A DNA stretch of 41,053 bases, from the NCBI GenBank assembly GCA_023229525.1, contig JALNZC010000034.1:1-41053 (forward strand). Direction: 5' to 3'. How positions within the stretch are numbered: the stretch's first letter is position 1; every line of letters starts with the position of its first letter. A model generated the notes under the pieces. It was given only the letters and a program-made list of their open reading frames with translations. It was not told the origin of the DNA and did not search any database. This document shows positions 1 to 7,022 of this stretch, piece after piece. Made by a program: the position numbers and the translations under genes. The stretch is from Bacteroidales bacterium. Its GTDB lineage: Bacteria > Bacteroidota > Bacteroidia > Bacteroidales > FEN-979.

Positions 1-1365
1 ATGCGTGCCGGCTATGGGACTAGTCGGAGGGTTAAGGGTCGTAGACTTTGTCAAAGTTGTCACGGGTGATGTACCGCAATTACCATATGCCCATAGATAC
101 CGGGTATAACTGGTGTTGCAGTTCAGTCCTGTTTCTGTTTTGGTAGTACCGGAACCAATCTTGGTCGCTGTTGTTGAATCATTTGCGTTATTCCATTTAT
201 AACCTGTAGCTTGAGGTACAACATTCCAGTGCCATTCAATCTGGTTGTAAGTGGCAATATGGGTTCCTGCGATGGGATTCGCCGGGGGATTCAAGGAAGT
301 TGTCTGGGCCAAAGTAGTTGATATTGATACCCCGCAATTATTGTATGCCCATACGTACCTAGTATATGGGGCATTACAAGTCAGTGCAGTTTCAGTCTTT
401 GAAAGATTAGTCAACATATCAGTAGCAGTTGTGTAATTATCTGTGATATTCCATTTATATCCCGCAGCTGCCGGAACGGAATTCCAGTGCCAAATGATCT
501 GGTTATAGGATGGAACATGTGTACCGACAACAGGAGCTGCAGGCGGATTCATGGAAGTTGTCTGGTTCATTGACGTTGAACTTGAAACTCCGCAATTATT
601 ATATGCCCAAACGTACCGGATATAGGGGGTATTACAATTCAGCCCTGTTTCAGTTGTGAAATTATTGGGTCCAATGTCGGTGGCCGTATTGTAATCATTG
701 ACAGAATTGAATTTATAACCGGAAGCCAGGGTTACCAAAGTCCAATGCCAGACAATCTGTGTCGGAGATGGGACATGTGTGCCGGCTATGGGAGCTGCCG
801 GCGGATTCAATGATGTCGATTGTGTCAGGGAGGTTGAAGCTGAAATTCCGCAGTCATTGTATCCCCATACATAAGAAGCGTAGGAGGTATTACAGGTCAG
901 TCCTGATTCAATCGTGGAAGTATTGGGCCCAATATCGGTTGCCGTATTATAATCATTAACAGTATTCCATTTATAACCTATTGCCAGAGGTACTGAACTC
1001 CAATTCCAGGTGATTTGAGTCGGTGTGGAGATGTGAGTGCCAGAAGATGGGGAAGAACATACCAGGCAGGGTGTAAAATTACTCCAGACCCCATTTGCAA
1101 ACATGGATAAAATACCGGTATTACCTTCGGTGCAATCGGTACAAAATACCATCAACCCTGCCGGAGGATTAACAATGGCATTACGCTGAACCTTTGTCAT
1201 GCGTGGAGGTAAAAACCCTTTCTCAGTGGATTTAATATCCAACATGGCCGCAGAACCGGGTTGTGTACCGTCGGTATTGATACCTATCTGGGCTTCGGTA
1301 TTGGCAGTGCTCAATAGCACTGCCAATACCAGAACCACTTTATTTTTTATAAAAGTCATATGCAT
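1..1365 (-). CDS. Secreted repeat protein with 86-residue FN3/Ig-like repeats (N-terminal part, 3' end outside window)
   Basis: I translated this minus-strand frame directly; it is open from an ATG at 1365 to the left edge, about 455 residues. Residues 1-20 look like a signal peptide (hydrophobic VVLVLAVLLS, then NTEAQ). Next comes a segment typical of Bacteroidota surface proteins (SAAMLDIKSTEKGFLPPRMT, then AGLMVFCTDC and WSNFTPC). After that follow tandem modules beginning GTHVPSPTQIVWHW and ending in WAYNNCG, each with two conserved Cys. Unit boundaries fall at 1037, 779, 521, 263 and 5, a spacing of exactly 258 bp (86 codons). The modules resemble fibronectin-III or Ig-like folds. Adhesion or cell-surface display is plausible but not shown. 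A second in-frame ATG lies at 1359. The C-terminus, where a sorting domain would be expected, is not visible. Confidence 0.8.
   Translation of the reverse strand, partial: MHMTFIKNKVVLVLAVLLSTANTEAQIGINTDGTQPGSAAMLDIKSTEKGFLPPRMTKVQRNAIVNPPAGLMVFCTDCTEGNTGILSMFANGVWSNFTPCLVCSSPSSGTHISTPTQITWNWSSVPLAIGYKWNTVNDYNTATDIGPNTSTIESGLTCNTSYASYVWGYNDCGISASTSLTQSTSLNPPAAPIAGTHVPSPTQIVWHWTLVTLASGYKFNSVNDYNTATDIGPNNFTTETGLNCNTPYIRYVWAYNNCGVSSSTSMNQTTSMNPPAAPVVGTHVPSYNQIIWHWNSVPAAAGYKWNITDNYTTATDMLTNLSKTETALTCNAPYTRYVWAYNNCGVSISTTLAQTTSLNPPANPIAGTHIATYNQIEWHWNVVPQATGYKWNNANDSTTATKIGSGTTKTETGLNCNTSYTRYLWAYGNCGTSPVTTLTKSTTLNPPTSPIAGTH
5..1037 (-). repeat. Four 258-bp tandem coding repeats
   Basis: The same motif, encoding GTH followed by Pro-rich and Trp-containing strands, recurs at 5, 263, 521, 779 and 1037. 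Every interval is exactly 258 bp, so the reading frame is kept. The copies are diverged but clearly homologous (for example WAYNNCGV, TETGLNCNT, GYKWN). Further copies probably continue beyond the left edge. Confidence 0.8.
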
Positions 1366-1704
1366 AGTCTTCGATTCTTTGTGACTTTATGGATATAAAT
1401 TGAAAATACTAAAAATCCGAATTCAAAATTACGAAATAAACAGGGTGTAAGTGATTTAATTCTTTACAATTTTAGCAATCTTCATACAGTCTTTCAAACC
1501 CATCCGGATTTTGATTGCAAGATACCATTTTATCTGACTTCTTGCAAGTTTATCATTCAATATTCCATCAGAATTTACCGTTTTTCAGAAAAAAAACAGT
1601 CCGTCAATTCAGAATATTAAAGTCGTTGGAGGTAGTGGAAAGTATCCATTTGCAAACCGCCTGAAGAACAGTTATATTTACATGTCGAAAAGAAATAAAC
1701 AGCT
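1366..1704. other. Divergent intergenic region
   Basis: This AT-rich 339-bp spacer lies between the repeat-protein start (minus strand) and the PAS protein (plus strand). I see no gene in it. One possible minus-strand -7 box is listed separately. I see no convincing promoter for the PAS gene, no hairpin with a T-tract and no repeat array. Confidence 0.5.
1424..1431 (-). promoter_or_regulatory. Possible -7 box for the repeat protein
   Basis: On the minus strand this reads TAATTTTG, matching the Bacteroidota -7 consensus TAnnTTTG. It lies 58 nt upstream of the ATG at 1365. No good -33 TTTG is found at the expected spacing, so support is weak. Confidence 0.3.
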
Positions 1705-2484
1705 ATGGAAGATAATGATCTTTGTAAGCTTTTTGAAAACATGGACCTTGGGGTTGTTTTCCTGGATAGTGAAGGAATAATTACCCGGATTAACCCAGCG
1801 GCCTGTCAGATGCTGGGGATGAATCCCGGTCAGGTGATTGGTTCTCCGATCACGGATCCTCTTTGGCAATCGGTACATGAAGATGGTAGTGATGTCGTAC
1901 CGGATCAGCACCCGGCGATCCTGTCGTTGAAGTCAGGTGAGGCGGTTCTGAATAATTTCATAGGTGTATATAACCGAATCCGGGAAAATTATTCCTGGCT
2001 TTTAGTCAACGCTTTTCCATTAAATAACGATGGTGAATCTAATCCTTCCAGAATATTTTGCACATTTGAAGACATTACGAAACTCAAACATGCTTTCGAT
2101 AGCCTCGCTCAAAGCGAAGAGAGGTTTCAGCGAATTTTTAACGAAGGCCCACTCGGCATGGCAGTCATCGGGTCAGATTTTCGTTTCCTCTCTGCCAATA
2201 GCGCCTTCTGTTCAATGATCGGGTATACTGAAAAAGAATTGGAGTCGATGACATTTAAAGATATAACCCATCCCGATCACCTGGCCCAGGATTTTGAAGC
2301 CGTCAAGAAAGTGCTCTATGGCGTAATTCCGAATTATAAGACGGAAAAACGATATGTGCGTAAAAACAAACAGGTGTTATGGGCTTCATTAACGCTGCTG
2401 GCCATACATGATCAAACCGGCCATTTACTTCATTTCCTTGCCATGGTTGAGCCACGGCATAAATCTCTCAAGCTTAAACTTTAA
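1705..2484 (+). CDS. Orphan double-PAS sensor protein without an output domain
   Basis: The 259-residue protein has two PAS folds. PAS1, about residues 8-118, contains NMDLGVVFLDSEGIITRINPAAC. PAS2, about residues 132-252, contains RFQRIFNEGPLGMAVIGSDFRFLSAN and GYTEKELESMTFKDITHPDH, typical of PAS_9/PAC domains in sensor kinases. In kinases the second PAC motif normally runs on as VEDITERK into a coiled coil and a histidine kinase. Here it reads MVEPRHKSLKLKL and stops, so no HisKA, HATPase, GGDEF or HTH output is present. There is no signal peptide or membrane segment, so it should be cytoplasmic. It could be a sensory partner acting by protein contact, or the remnant of a truncated kinase. 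I see no kinase-like sequence in the 280 bp downstream. Confidence 0.8.
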   Translation: MEDNDLCKLFENMDLGVVFLDSEGIITRINPAACQMLGMNPGQVIGSPITDPLWQSVHEDGSDVVPDQHPAILSLKSGEAVLNNFIGVYNRIRENYSWLLVNAFPLNNDGESNPSRIFCTFEDITKLKHAFDSLAQSEERFQRIFNEGPLGMAVIGSDFRFLSANSAFCSMIGYTEKELESMTFKDITHPDHLAQDFEAVKKVLYGVIPNYKTEKRYVRKNKQVLWASLTLLAIHDQTGHLLHFLAMVEPRHKSLKLKL

Positions 2485-2535
2485 AGGCCTTTAGATGTTC
2501 ATGCGGGTTTACTGCGTTCCAGGATAAGTTCGATT

Positions 2536-2660
2536 CGCTCACGATGCTGGATGAAGGATACGGGATGCTGGATGCTGGATGCTGGATACAGGATGCTGGA
2601 TGCAGGATGCGTTATGCTGGATAAATATTTATTCGGAGGTGAAAATGTTGCAGAAGTAGC
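2536..2660 (+). repeat. Heptamer array R1 with left and right conserved flanks
   Basis: Eleven consecutive 7-bp units (GATGCTG, GATGAAG, GATACGG, GATACAG, GATGCAG and similar) occupy 2543-2619 without a break in register. Left flank: the 18-mer CGCTCACGATGCTGGATG at 2536-2553 recurs exactly at 19495-19512. Right flank: CGGAGGTGAAAATGTTGCA at 2634-2652 recurs with three changes at 16494-16512, and is followed by a GTTGC-AGAA-GTAGC mini-hairpin. The array lies between the PAS gene and mscL. It holds no gene. Confidence 0.85.
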
Positions 2661-2718
2661 CTTGGCTAGAGTGTAGCAAACCGGTATTATTCATGGGGTA
2701 TTGAAATTTTTTTATCTG

Positions 2719-2749
2719 TTGATTTAAGGTTCATTATTTTGTATTTTTG
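2719..2749 (+). promoter_or_regulatory. Promoter of mscL
   Basis: TTG at 2719-2721 and TATTTTTG at 2742-2749 are separated by 20 bp, fitting the Bacteroidota sigma-ABfr pattern (TTTG, 19-21 bp, TAnnTTTG). The mscL ATG is 23 nt downstream. Confidence 0.55.
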
Positions 2750-2772
2750 ATTGAATTTAAACTTATTTTGAT

Positions 2773-3195
2773 ATGAAAATACTGAAAGAATTCAAGGAAT
2801 TTGCCATGAAAGGAAATGTCATTGACATGGCAGTAGGTATAATTATCGGAGCAGCATTTGGAAAAATTGTCGCTTCGGTAGTCAATGATGTCATTATGCC
2901 ACCCATCGGTCTTCTGGTAGGCGGTATTGATTTCAAGGATATCGTGATCAATATGAAGGATGCGGTAACCGATCCGACAACGGGCAAGATTATCAAAGCA
3001 GCCGTTACCATCAAAATCGGGAATTTTATCCAGACCGTGGTTGACTTCACGATTGTCGCCTTTGCGATCTTTTTAATGATTAAGGGAATAAATAATTTAA
3101 CCAGGAAAAAACCAGTCTCAGAGACGCAAGCAACACCCCCTACCAAAGACCAGGAGTTGCTCACTGAGATCCGTGACCTGATAAAAAAATCGTAA
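2773..3195 (+). CDS. mscL: Large-conductance mechanosensitive channel MscL
   Basis: MscL forms a homopentameric inner-membrane pore that opens under membrane tension and releases solutes during hypo-osmotic shock. The 140-residue length is normal for the family. The N-terminal amphipathic helix (KEFKEFAMKGNVIDMAVGIIIGAAFGKIVASVVNDVIMP) contains TM1 with its pore-lining Gly/Ala residues. TM2 lies near residues 78-101 (FIQTVVDFTIVAFAIFLMIKGIN). A charged helix at the C-terminus (ELLTEIRDLIKKS) forms the cytoplasmic bundle. The periplasmic loop (about residues 47-75) is of ordinary length. The gene has its own promoter, and a DUF3078-type gene follows 32 bp later, possibly on the same transcript. 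Confidence 0.95.
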   Translation: MKILKEFKEFAMKGNVIDMAVGIIIGAAFGKIVASVVNDVIMPPIGLLVGGIDFKDIVINMKDAVTDPTTGKIIKAAVTIKIGNFIQTVVDFTIVAFAIFLMIKGINNLTRKKPVSETQATPPTKDQELLTEIRDLIKKS

Positions 3196-3227
3196 ATCGT
3201 AAATTTTGTTCTTTTTACTTTACTTCC

Positions 3228-4139
3228 ATGAGAAAATTTATATTTTTTGTTGCCGTCTTTATTTTTTCTTCTCCGCTGTTTGCGCAGGAAATCGGGAAGG
3301 TAGTTAAAGCAAAGGATGTAGCGCTCACTGGTGCTCCTGCCGATACTGCTCCGAAACATTGGCTTGTTCAAGGGACTGGATCGCTCTCTTTTTCCCAGGC
3401 TGCTTTCTCAAACTGGGCTGCCGGTGGTCAAAACTCAATCGGATTCACCGCCTTCATTAATCTCAAGGCCAATTACCGGAAAGGTAAAAATGTCTGGGGA
3501 AACACCATCGATATAGGCTACGGGTTCCAGATCCAGGGGAAAGCAAAAAATGCAATTTTCAACAAGACCAACGACAAGATCGAGTTGACTTCAGCATATG
3601 GTTATGACCTTCATCCTAATAAGAAATGGGATTTAACTGTTCTGGTGAACTTCCGTACTCAGTTTGCCAATGGTTATAATTACCCGAACGACAGTATCCC
3701 CATCTCTAAATTCATGTCGCCCGGTTATCTTGTAGCCGGTATCGGTATTACTTATGCTCCGGCTAAATGGTTTTACCTCTATATTTCTCCGGTATCAGGA
3801 CGGTTTACCTTCGTGATAGACGATACATTATCCAAACACGGTTCTTTCGGGGTTGATGCGGGAAAGAAGCTCAGGGTCGAAATGGGGCCATATCTCAGGA
3901 CGGACCTTAATAAGGATCTTTCTAAAACCATCAACCTTTCGACCACGCTCGAACTGTTCACCGATTATTTCAAAGACTTTGGCAATATTGATGTGAACTG
4001 GAGCCTGCTGTTGACCATGAAAGTCAACAAATGGCTCGCCGCTTCCATTGCCACACAGCTCATTTACGACAACGATGTCATGATCCAGACTGATCCCACA
4101 GAACCGGCTGGTCCCGAACCCAGTTCAAGGAACTTTTAG
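3228..4139 (+). CDS. DUF3078-family outer-membrane beta-barrel protein
   Basis: This 303-residue protein has a clear signal peptide (MRKFIFFVAVFIFSSPLFAQ). Alternating hydrophobic/aromatic strands follow, as in Bacteroidota DUF3078 proteins: QGTGSLSFSQAAFSNWAAGGQNSIGFTAFINLKANYRKGKNVW, then IDIGYGFQIQGK, TNDKIELTSAYGYDLHPNKKW and later FLYLYISP-like strands. It is predicted to sit in the outer membrane as a beta-barrel. The molecular function of the family is not known to me. The C-terminus is Pro/Glu-rich (PTEPAGPEPSSRNF) and looks disordered. It lies 32 bp after mscL in the same direction. Confidence 0.8.
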   Translation: MRKFIFFVAVFIFSSPLFAQEIGKVVKAKDVALTGAPADTAPKHWLVQGTGSLSFSQAAFSNWAAGGQNSIGFTAFINLKANYRKGKNVWGNTIDIGYGFQIQGKAKNAIFNKTNDKIELTSAYGYDLHPNKKWDLTVLVNFRTQFANGYNYPNDSIPISKFMSPGYLVAGIGITYAPAKWFYLYISPVSGRFTFVIDDTLSKHGSFGVDAGKKLRVEMGPYLRTDLNKDLSKTINLSTTLELFTDYFKDFGNIDVNWSLLLTMKVNKWLAASIATQLIYDNDVMIQTDPTEPAGPEPSSRNF

Positions 4140-4187
4140 GCATTGGATTATCGTATAAATTCAATTAAATCTGATTAGATTTTTTGT

Positions 4188-4195
4188 TATTTTTG
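4188..4195 (+). promoter_or_regulatory. -7 box for the small tail-anchored protein gene
   Basis: TATTTTTG matches TAnnTTTG and lies 19 nt upstream of the ATG at 4215. No clear -33 element was found. Confidence 0.4.
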
Positions 4196-4214
4196 AAATC
4201 CAAAGAAAACACCT

Positions 4215-4487
4215 ATGTCACATCAGGAAGAGCATGCTCAGAACCTTACACATGAACAGCTGAAATATAAGGAACATACCGAAAGGGCCGGACATTTCAT
4301 AAAAATTGATCTTTTCAGATCCGCCAGGGAAGAGTACAAAGCCGCACTACAATATCAACCGGGGGACGAGTTGTGCCTCCGGCAGATTGATGCCATGAAT
4401 GCCAACATTTCCCGGGACCGGAAAACGGTGTTGACCGTTGTCCCTTTTGTACTCATTCTGATCCTGGTCATTGCCCTTTGGGGTTGA
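4215..4487 (+). CDS. Small TPR-like, tail-anchored membrane protein
   Basis: This is a 90-residue protein of unknown function. The N-terminal 65 residues are hydrophilic and helical. They include one TPR-like pair (HFIKIDLFRSAREEYKAALQYQPGDELCLRQIDAM). The last 20 residues (TVLTVVPFVLILILVIALWG) form a single membrane helix running to the C-terminus, so the protein is probably tail-anchored with the helical part in the cytoplasm. There is no signal peptide. A TAnnTTTG box 19 nt upstream supports real expression. I cannot assign a role; similar small TPR-plus-TM proteins are often scaffolds. A heptamer repeat array begins 18 nt after the stop codon. Confidence 0.65.
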   Translation: MSHQEEHAQNLTHEQLKYKEHTERAGHFIKIDLFRSAREEYKAALQYQPGDELCLRQIDAMNANISRDRKTVLTVVPFVLILILVIALWG

Positions 4488-4505
4488 TTTTGTTCAGGGA
4501 AGCTG

Positions 4506-4659
4506 GATGCAGGATGAAGGATACAAGATACAGGATACAAGATACAGGATACAAGATACAGGATACAGGATACAGGATACAAGATACAAGATACAGGATA
4601 CAGGATACAAGATACAGGATGCATGATTCTGGATTCCGGATTTTGGATTCCGGATAAAT
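4506..4659 (+). repeat. Heptamer array R2 (22 units)
   Basis: Twenty-two consecutive 7-bp units run without any indel, mostly GATACAG and GATACAA, ending with GATTCTG, GATTCCG, GATTTTG, GATTCCG and GATAAAT. The last unit and its flank (GATAAATATTT, then TCGAGGT) match the right edge of R1. Confidence 0.9.
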
Positions 4660-4697
4660 ATTTTTCGAGGTAATTATATTGATCAATTGGTATGAAC

Positions 4698-4800
4698 TCC
4701 AGGGCAAGACCTGGACCCGAATTCCGCTCCAAGGGGCGGGGAATTTACCCTGAGGACCTCAACCCTTGCACACCCCTCAAGGATGGGAGAAGGTGATGAA
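4698..4800 (+). repeat. Structured CCTCA-type intergenic repeat
   Basis: This is a cluster of inverted repeats at 4698-4715, 4720-4745 and 4751-4761. A segment follows (CCTCAACCCTTGCA, then CCCCTCAAGGATGGG) that is similar to 23403-23440. No T-tract follows the hairpins, so they are not obvious terminators. This looks like a dispersed palindromic repeat family. Confidence 0.5.
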
Positions 4801-4899
4801 TATCTTGTTCAGGTTATGAAGAAGAGGTTCTCCTCCCATAATCTCCAGTCAAAGATCATAAAACAAATTTTAATCCTCATGGGATAGCTGAATAATTAC

Positions 4900-4907
4900 T
4901 AAATTTG
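4900..4907 (+). promoter_or_regulatory. -7 box for the branching enzyme gene
   Basis: TAAATTTG matches TAnnTTTG and lies 32 nt upstream of the ATG at 4940. No clear -33 element was seen. Confidence 0.4.
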
Positions 4908-4939
4908 TAAATACAGCCTGTATAATTGAAATTTTTATC

Positions 4940-6970
4940 ATGAAAGAAGAGAGGAAAAAACTACTTCCCCTGGTCAAAAAAGATCCATGGCTTGAACCGG
5001 CAGCACAGGATATCAGCGATCGTTTGGAGCGATATAAAAACACGCTTCAGGAAATAGGAGAAAACTGGGGCAGCTTGAACTCGTTTGCCAATGGGTACCA
5101 GTTTTATGGTTTTAATTATGATATTAAACAAAAAGGATGGTATTACCGAGAGTGGGCTCCGCATGCCCAGGACCTTTACTTGTTTGGCGATTTTAACGAC
5201 TGGCAACGCTATTCTCACCGTCTTGCCCCCAACAAGTATGGACAGTGGGAAATTTTCCTCCCCGACGAAATGTATAAAGACCGATTTACCCATCAGAGCA
5301 AAGTAAAGGTACTGGTACATTCCGACGCCGGATGGCATGAAAAAATCCCGGCTTATATGCACCGTGTCGTACAGGATAAAAATGGGTTAAACTTTTCCGG
5401 ACAGCATTGGGCTCCCACAAAGCCATTTGATTGGGAAGGCGATCATTTCGATATTCATGACCTTGATACGCTTTTTATTTATGAAAGCCACATCGGGATG
5501 GCCATGGAACAGGCACGGATCGGCACATTTACTGAATTTGCCGAATACATTCTTCCGTATATTAAAAATTCTGGATATAATACCATTCAGTTGATGGCCC
5601 TCGCCGAGCATCCTTATTATGGTTCTTTTGGTTACCATGTTACGAATTTCTTTGCCGTTTCTTCCCGATTCGGTACCCCCGACGAATTGAAGTATCTTAT
5701 CCGGAAAGCACACGAACAGGGCATAGCCGTTATCATGGATGTCGTTCATTCACATGCAGCCAAAAATACACTGGAGGGTTTGAACCAGTTCGATGGATCG
5801 GATGATCAGTACTTTCATCCGGGTCACAGAGGCAACCATCCTCTTTGGGATTCAAAGTGCTTTAATTATGGAAAGCGGGAAGTTCTCCGGTTTTTGCTTT
5901 CCAATCTGAAGTATTGGTTACGGGAATTTCATTTTGACGGGTTTCGATTCGATGGAGTCACCTCAATGATGTATTTTGATCATGGTTATCGTGGGAACTG
6001 GGATCTCGACGGATATTTCAAACACGGTGTTGAGTGGGACGCATTGATCTACCTTCAACTTGCCAATACGCTTATTCATAAAGCCAAACCTCACGCCATT
6101 ACCATTGCAGAAGATGTAACCGGAATGCCAGGTCTTTGCCGTCCCATCCGTGAAGGAGGTATCGGATTCGATTACCGCCTGGGAATGGCCATTCCCGATT
6201 ACTGGATCAAGGTATTAAAGGAAAAAAAGGACGAGGATTGGGATATTCACGAAATGTGGAGCATCCTGAGCAACCGGTTGCCCGATGTAAAAACCGTAGC
6301 TTACTGCGAATCGCATGATCAGGCCCTGGTGGGCGATCAGACCATCGCTTTCCGCCTGATGCAAAGCGAGATTTACTTTAAAATGAGCAAGAAGGATGAG
6401 AGCTATATCATCGATCGTGGGATTGCCCTTCATAAAATGATCCGGTTGGTTACGATCAGTCTGGGTGGTCAGGCATATCTGAATTTTATGGGCAATGAAT
6501 TCGGTCATCCAGACTGGATTGATTTCCCGCGGGAAGGAAACAACTGGAGTTTTCAATATGCACGCAGACAATGGTCACTGCTGGAAAATCCTGATCTGAA
6601 ATACCGTAACCTGGCAGCTTTCGACCACGCTATGCTGTCGCTGGTTAAGGATTACCATCTGACTACGGATGGATATGGGAAACAGATCAATATGGACACC
6701 GTCAATCAAACCATGATTTTCGAGCGACAAAAGTTGGTTTTTATCTTCAATTTTCACGTCAACAATTCCATTTTCAATTATGGATTTCTGGTACCCGAAC
6801 CTGGAGACTACCGCATTATTCTCAATACCGACAATGTCCAATTCGGCGGTCAGGGACGGGTAGATGAGAAGCTTACCTATACCACTTTATATAATGAGGC
6901 GGAACAGACACATCAACTGATGGTTTACAATCCCAACCGTACGGCAATGGTCTTCGAGAGAATCGGTTAG
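4940..6970 (+). CDS. glgB: 1,4-alpha-glucan branching enzyme, eukaryotic-type GH13_8
   Basis: The enzyme cuts alpha-1,4-glucan chains and rejoins them through alpha-1,6 bonds, making glycogen branches in the cytoplasm; no signal peptide is present. The 676-residue protein has an N-terminal helical segment, a CBM48 module (about residues 60-150, YYREWAPHAQDLYLFGDFNDW), a catalytic barrel (about 175-570) and a C-terminal beta domain. Catalytic residues visible are nucleophile D338 (FDGFRFDGVTSMMY), acid/base E391 (AEDVTGMP) and D460 (CESHDQALVGD). The stretches DVVHSHAAKN, RFLLSNLKYWL, IDRGIALHKMIRLVT and YLNFMGNEFGHPDWIDFPR are those of plant/animal/fungal-like branching enzymes (GH13_8), not the longer classical bacterial GlgB (GH13_9). 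It sits at the head of the alpha-glucan locus, linking uptake to glycogen storage. Confidence 0.93.
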   Translation: MKEERKKLLPLVKKDPWLEPAAQDISDRLERYKNTLQEIGENWGSLNSFANGYQFYGFNYDIKQKGWYYREWAPHAQDLYLFGDFNDWQRYSHRLAPNKYGQWEIFLPDEMYKDRFTHQSKVKVLVHSDAGWHEKIPAYMHRVVQDKNGLNFSGQHWAPTKPFDWEGDHFDIHDLDTLFIYESHIGMAMEQARIGTFTEFAEYILPYIKNSGYNTIQLMALAEHPYYGSFGYHVTNFFAVSSRFGTPDELKYLIRKAHEQGIAVIMDVVHSHAAKNTLEGLNQFDGSDDQYFHPGHRGNHPLWDSKCFNYGKREVLRFLLSNLKYWLREFHFDGFRFDGVTSMMYFDHGYRGNWDLDGYFKHGVEWDALIYLQLANTLIHKAKPHAITIAEDVTGMPGLCRPIREGGIGFDYRLGMAIPDYWIKVLKEKKDEDWDIHEMWSILSNRLPDVKTVAYCESHDQALVGDQTIAFRLMQSEIYFKMSKKDESYIIDRGIALHKMIRLVTISLGGQAYLNFMGNEFGHPDWIDFPREGNNWSFQYARRQWSLLENPDLKYRNLAAFDHAMLSLVKDYHLTTDGYGKQINMDTVNQTMIFERQKLVFIFNFHVNNSIFNYGFLVPEPGDYRIILNTDNVQFGGQGRVDEKLTYTTLYNEAEQTHQLMVYNPNRTAMVFERIG

Positions 6971-6986
6971 GAGGTCTTATTTTTCA

Positions 6987-6994
6987 TATCTTTG
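6987..6994 (+). promoter_or_regulatory. -7 box upstream of the starch-binding-like protein
   Basis: TATCTTTG matches TAnnTTTG in the 52-bp gap after the branching enzyme. It suggests the next gene can be transcribed on its own. The -33 region is weak. Confidence 0.4.
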
Positions 6995-7022
6995 CAGTAT
7001 TATTCTGAGTAAATAAATTCCT

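Larger units (their letters stand above)
4488..4939 (+). other. Repeat-rich, hairpin-rich intergenic region upstream of the branching enzyme
   Basis: This 452-bp gene-free stretch holds, in order: heptamer array R2 (4506-4659), a perfect hairpin TCCAGG-GCAAGA-CCTGGA (4698-4715), an AATTCC/GGAATT imperfect hairpin (4720-4745), the palindrome TGAGGACCTCA (4751-4761), a CCTCAACCC-type element (4757-4793), and a -7 box at 4900-4907. Long open frames on the minus strand here arise only because the heptamer lacks stop codons. Confidence 0.7.

Noticed and set aside
251..1384. Three plus-strand frames of about 61-66 codons at 251, 759 and 1199
   Set aside because: They lie opposite the long open repeat-protein frame on the minus strand, whose motifs and 258-bp periodicity are convincing.
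2763..3371. 202-codon minus-strand frame antisense to mscL
   Set aside because: It is the complement of a clearly recognisable MscL and has no family resemblance of its own.
4355..4732. Minus-strand open frames at 4355-4732 and 4468-4707 encoding SCILYPV-type repeats
   Set aside because: They are produced by the stop-free heptamer array; a 7-bp unit gives a 7-residue peptide repeat in any frame. No promoter or start context supports them.
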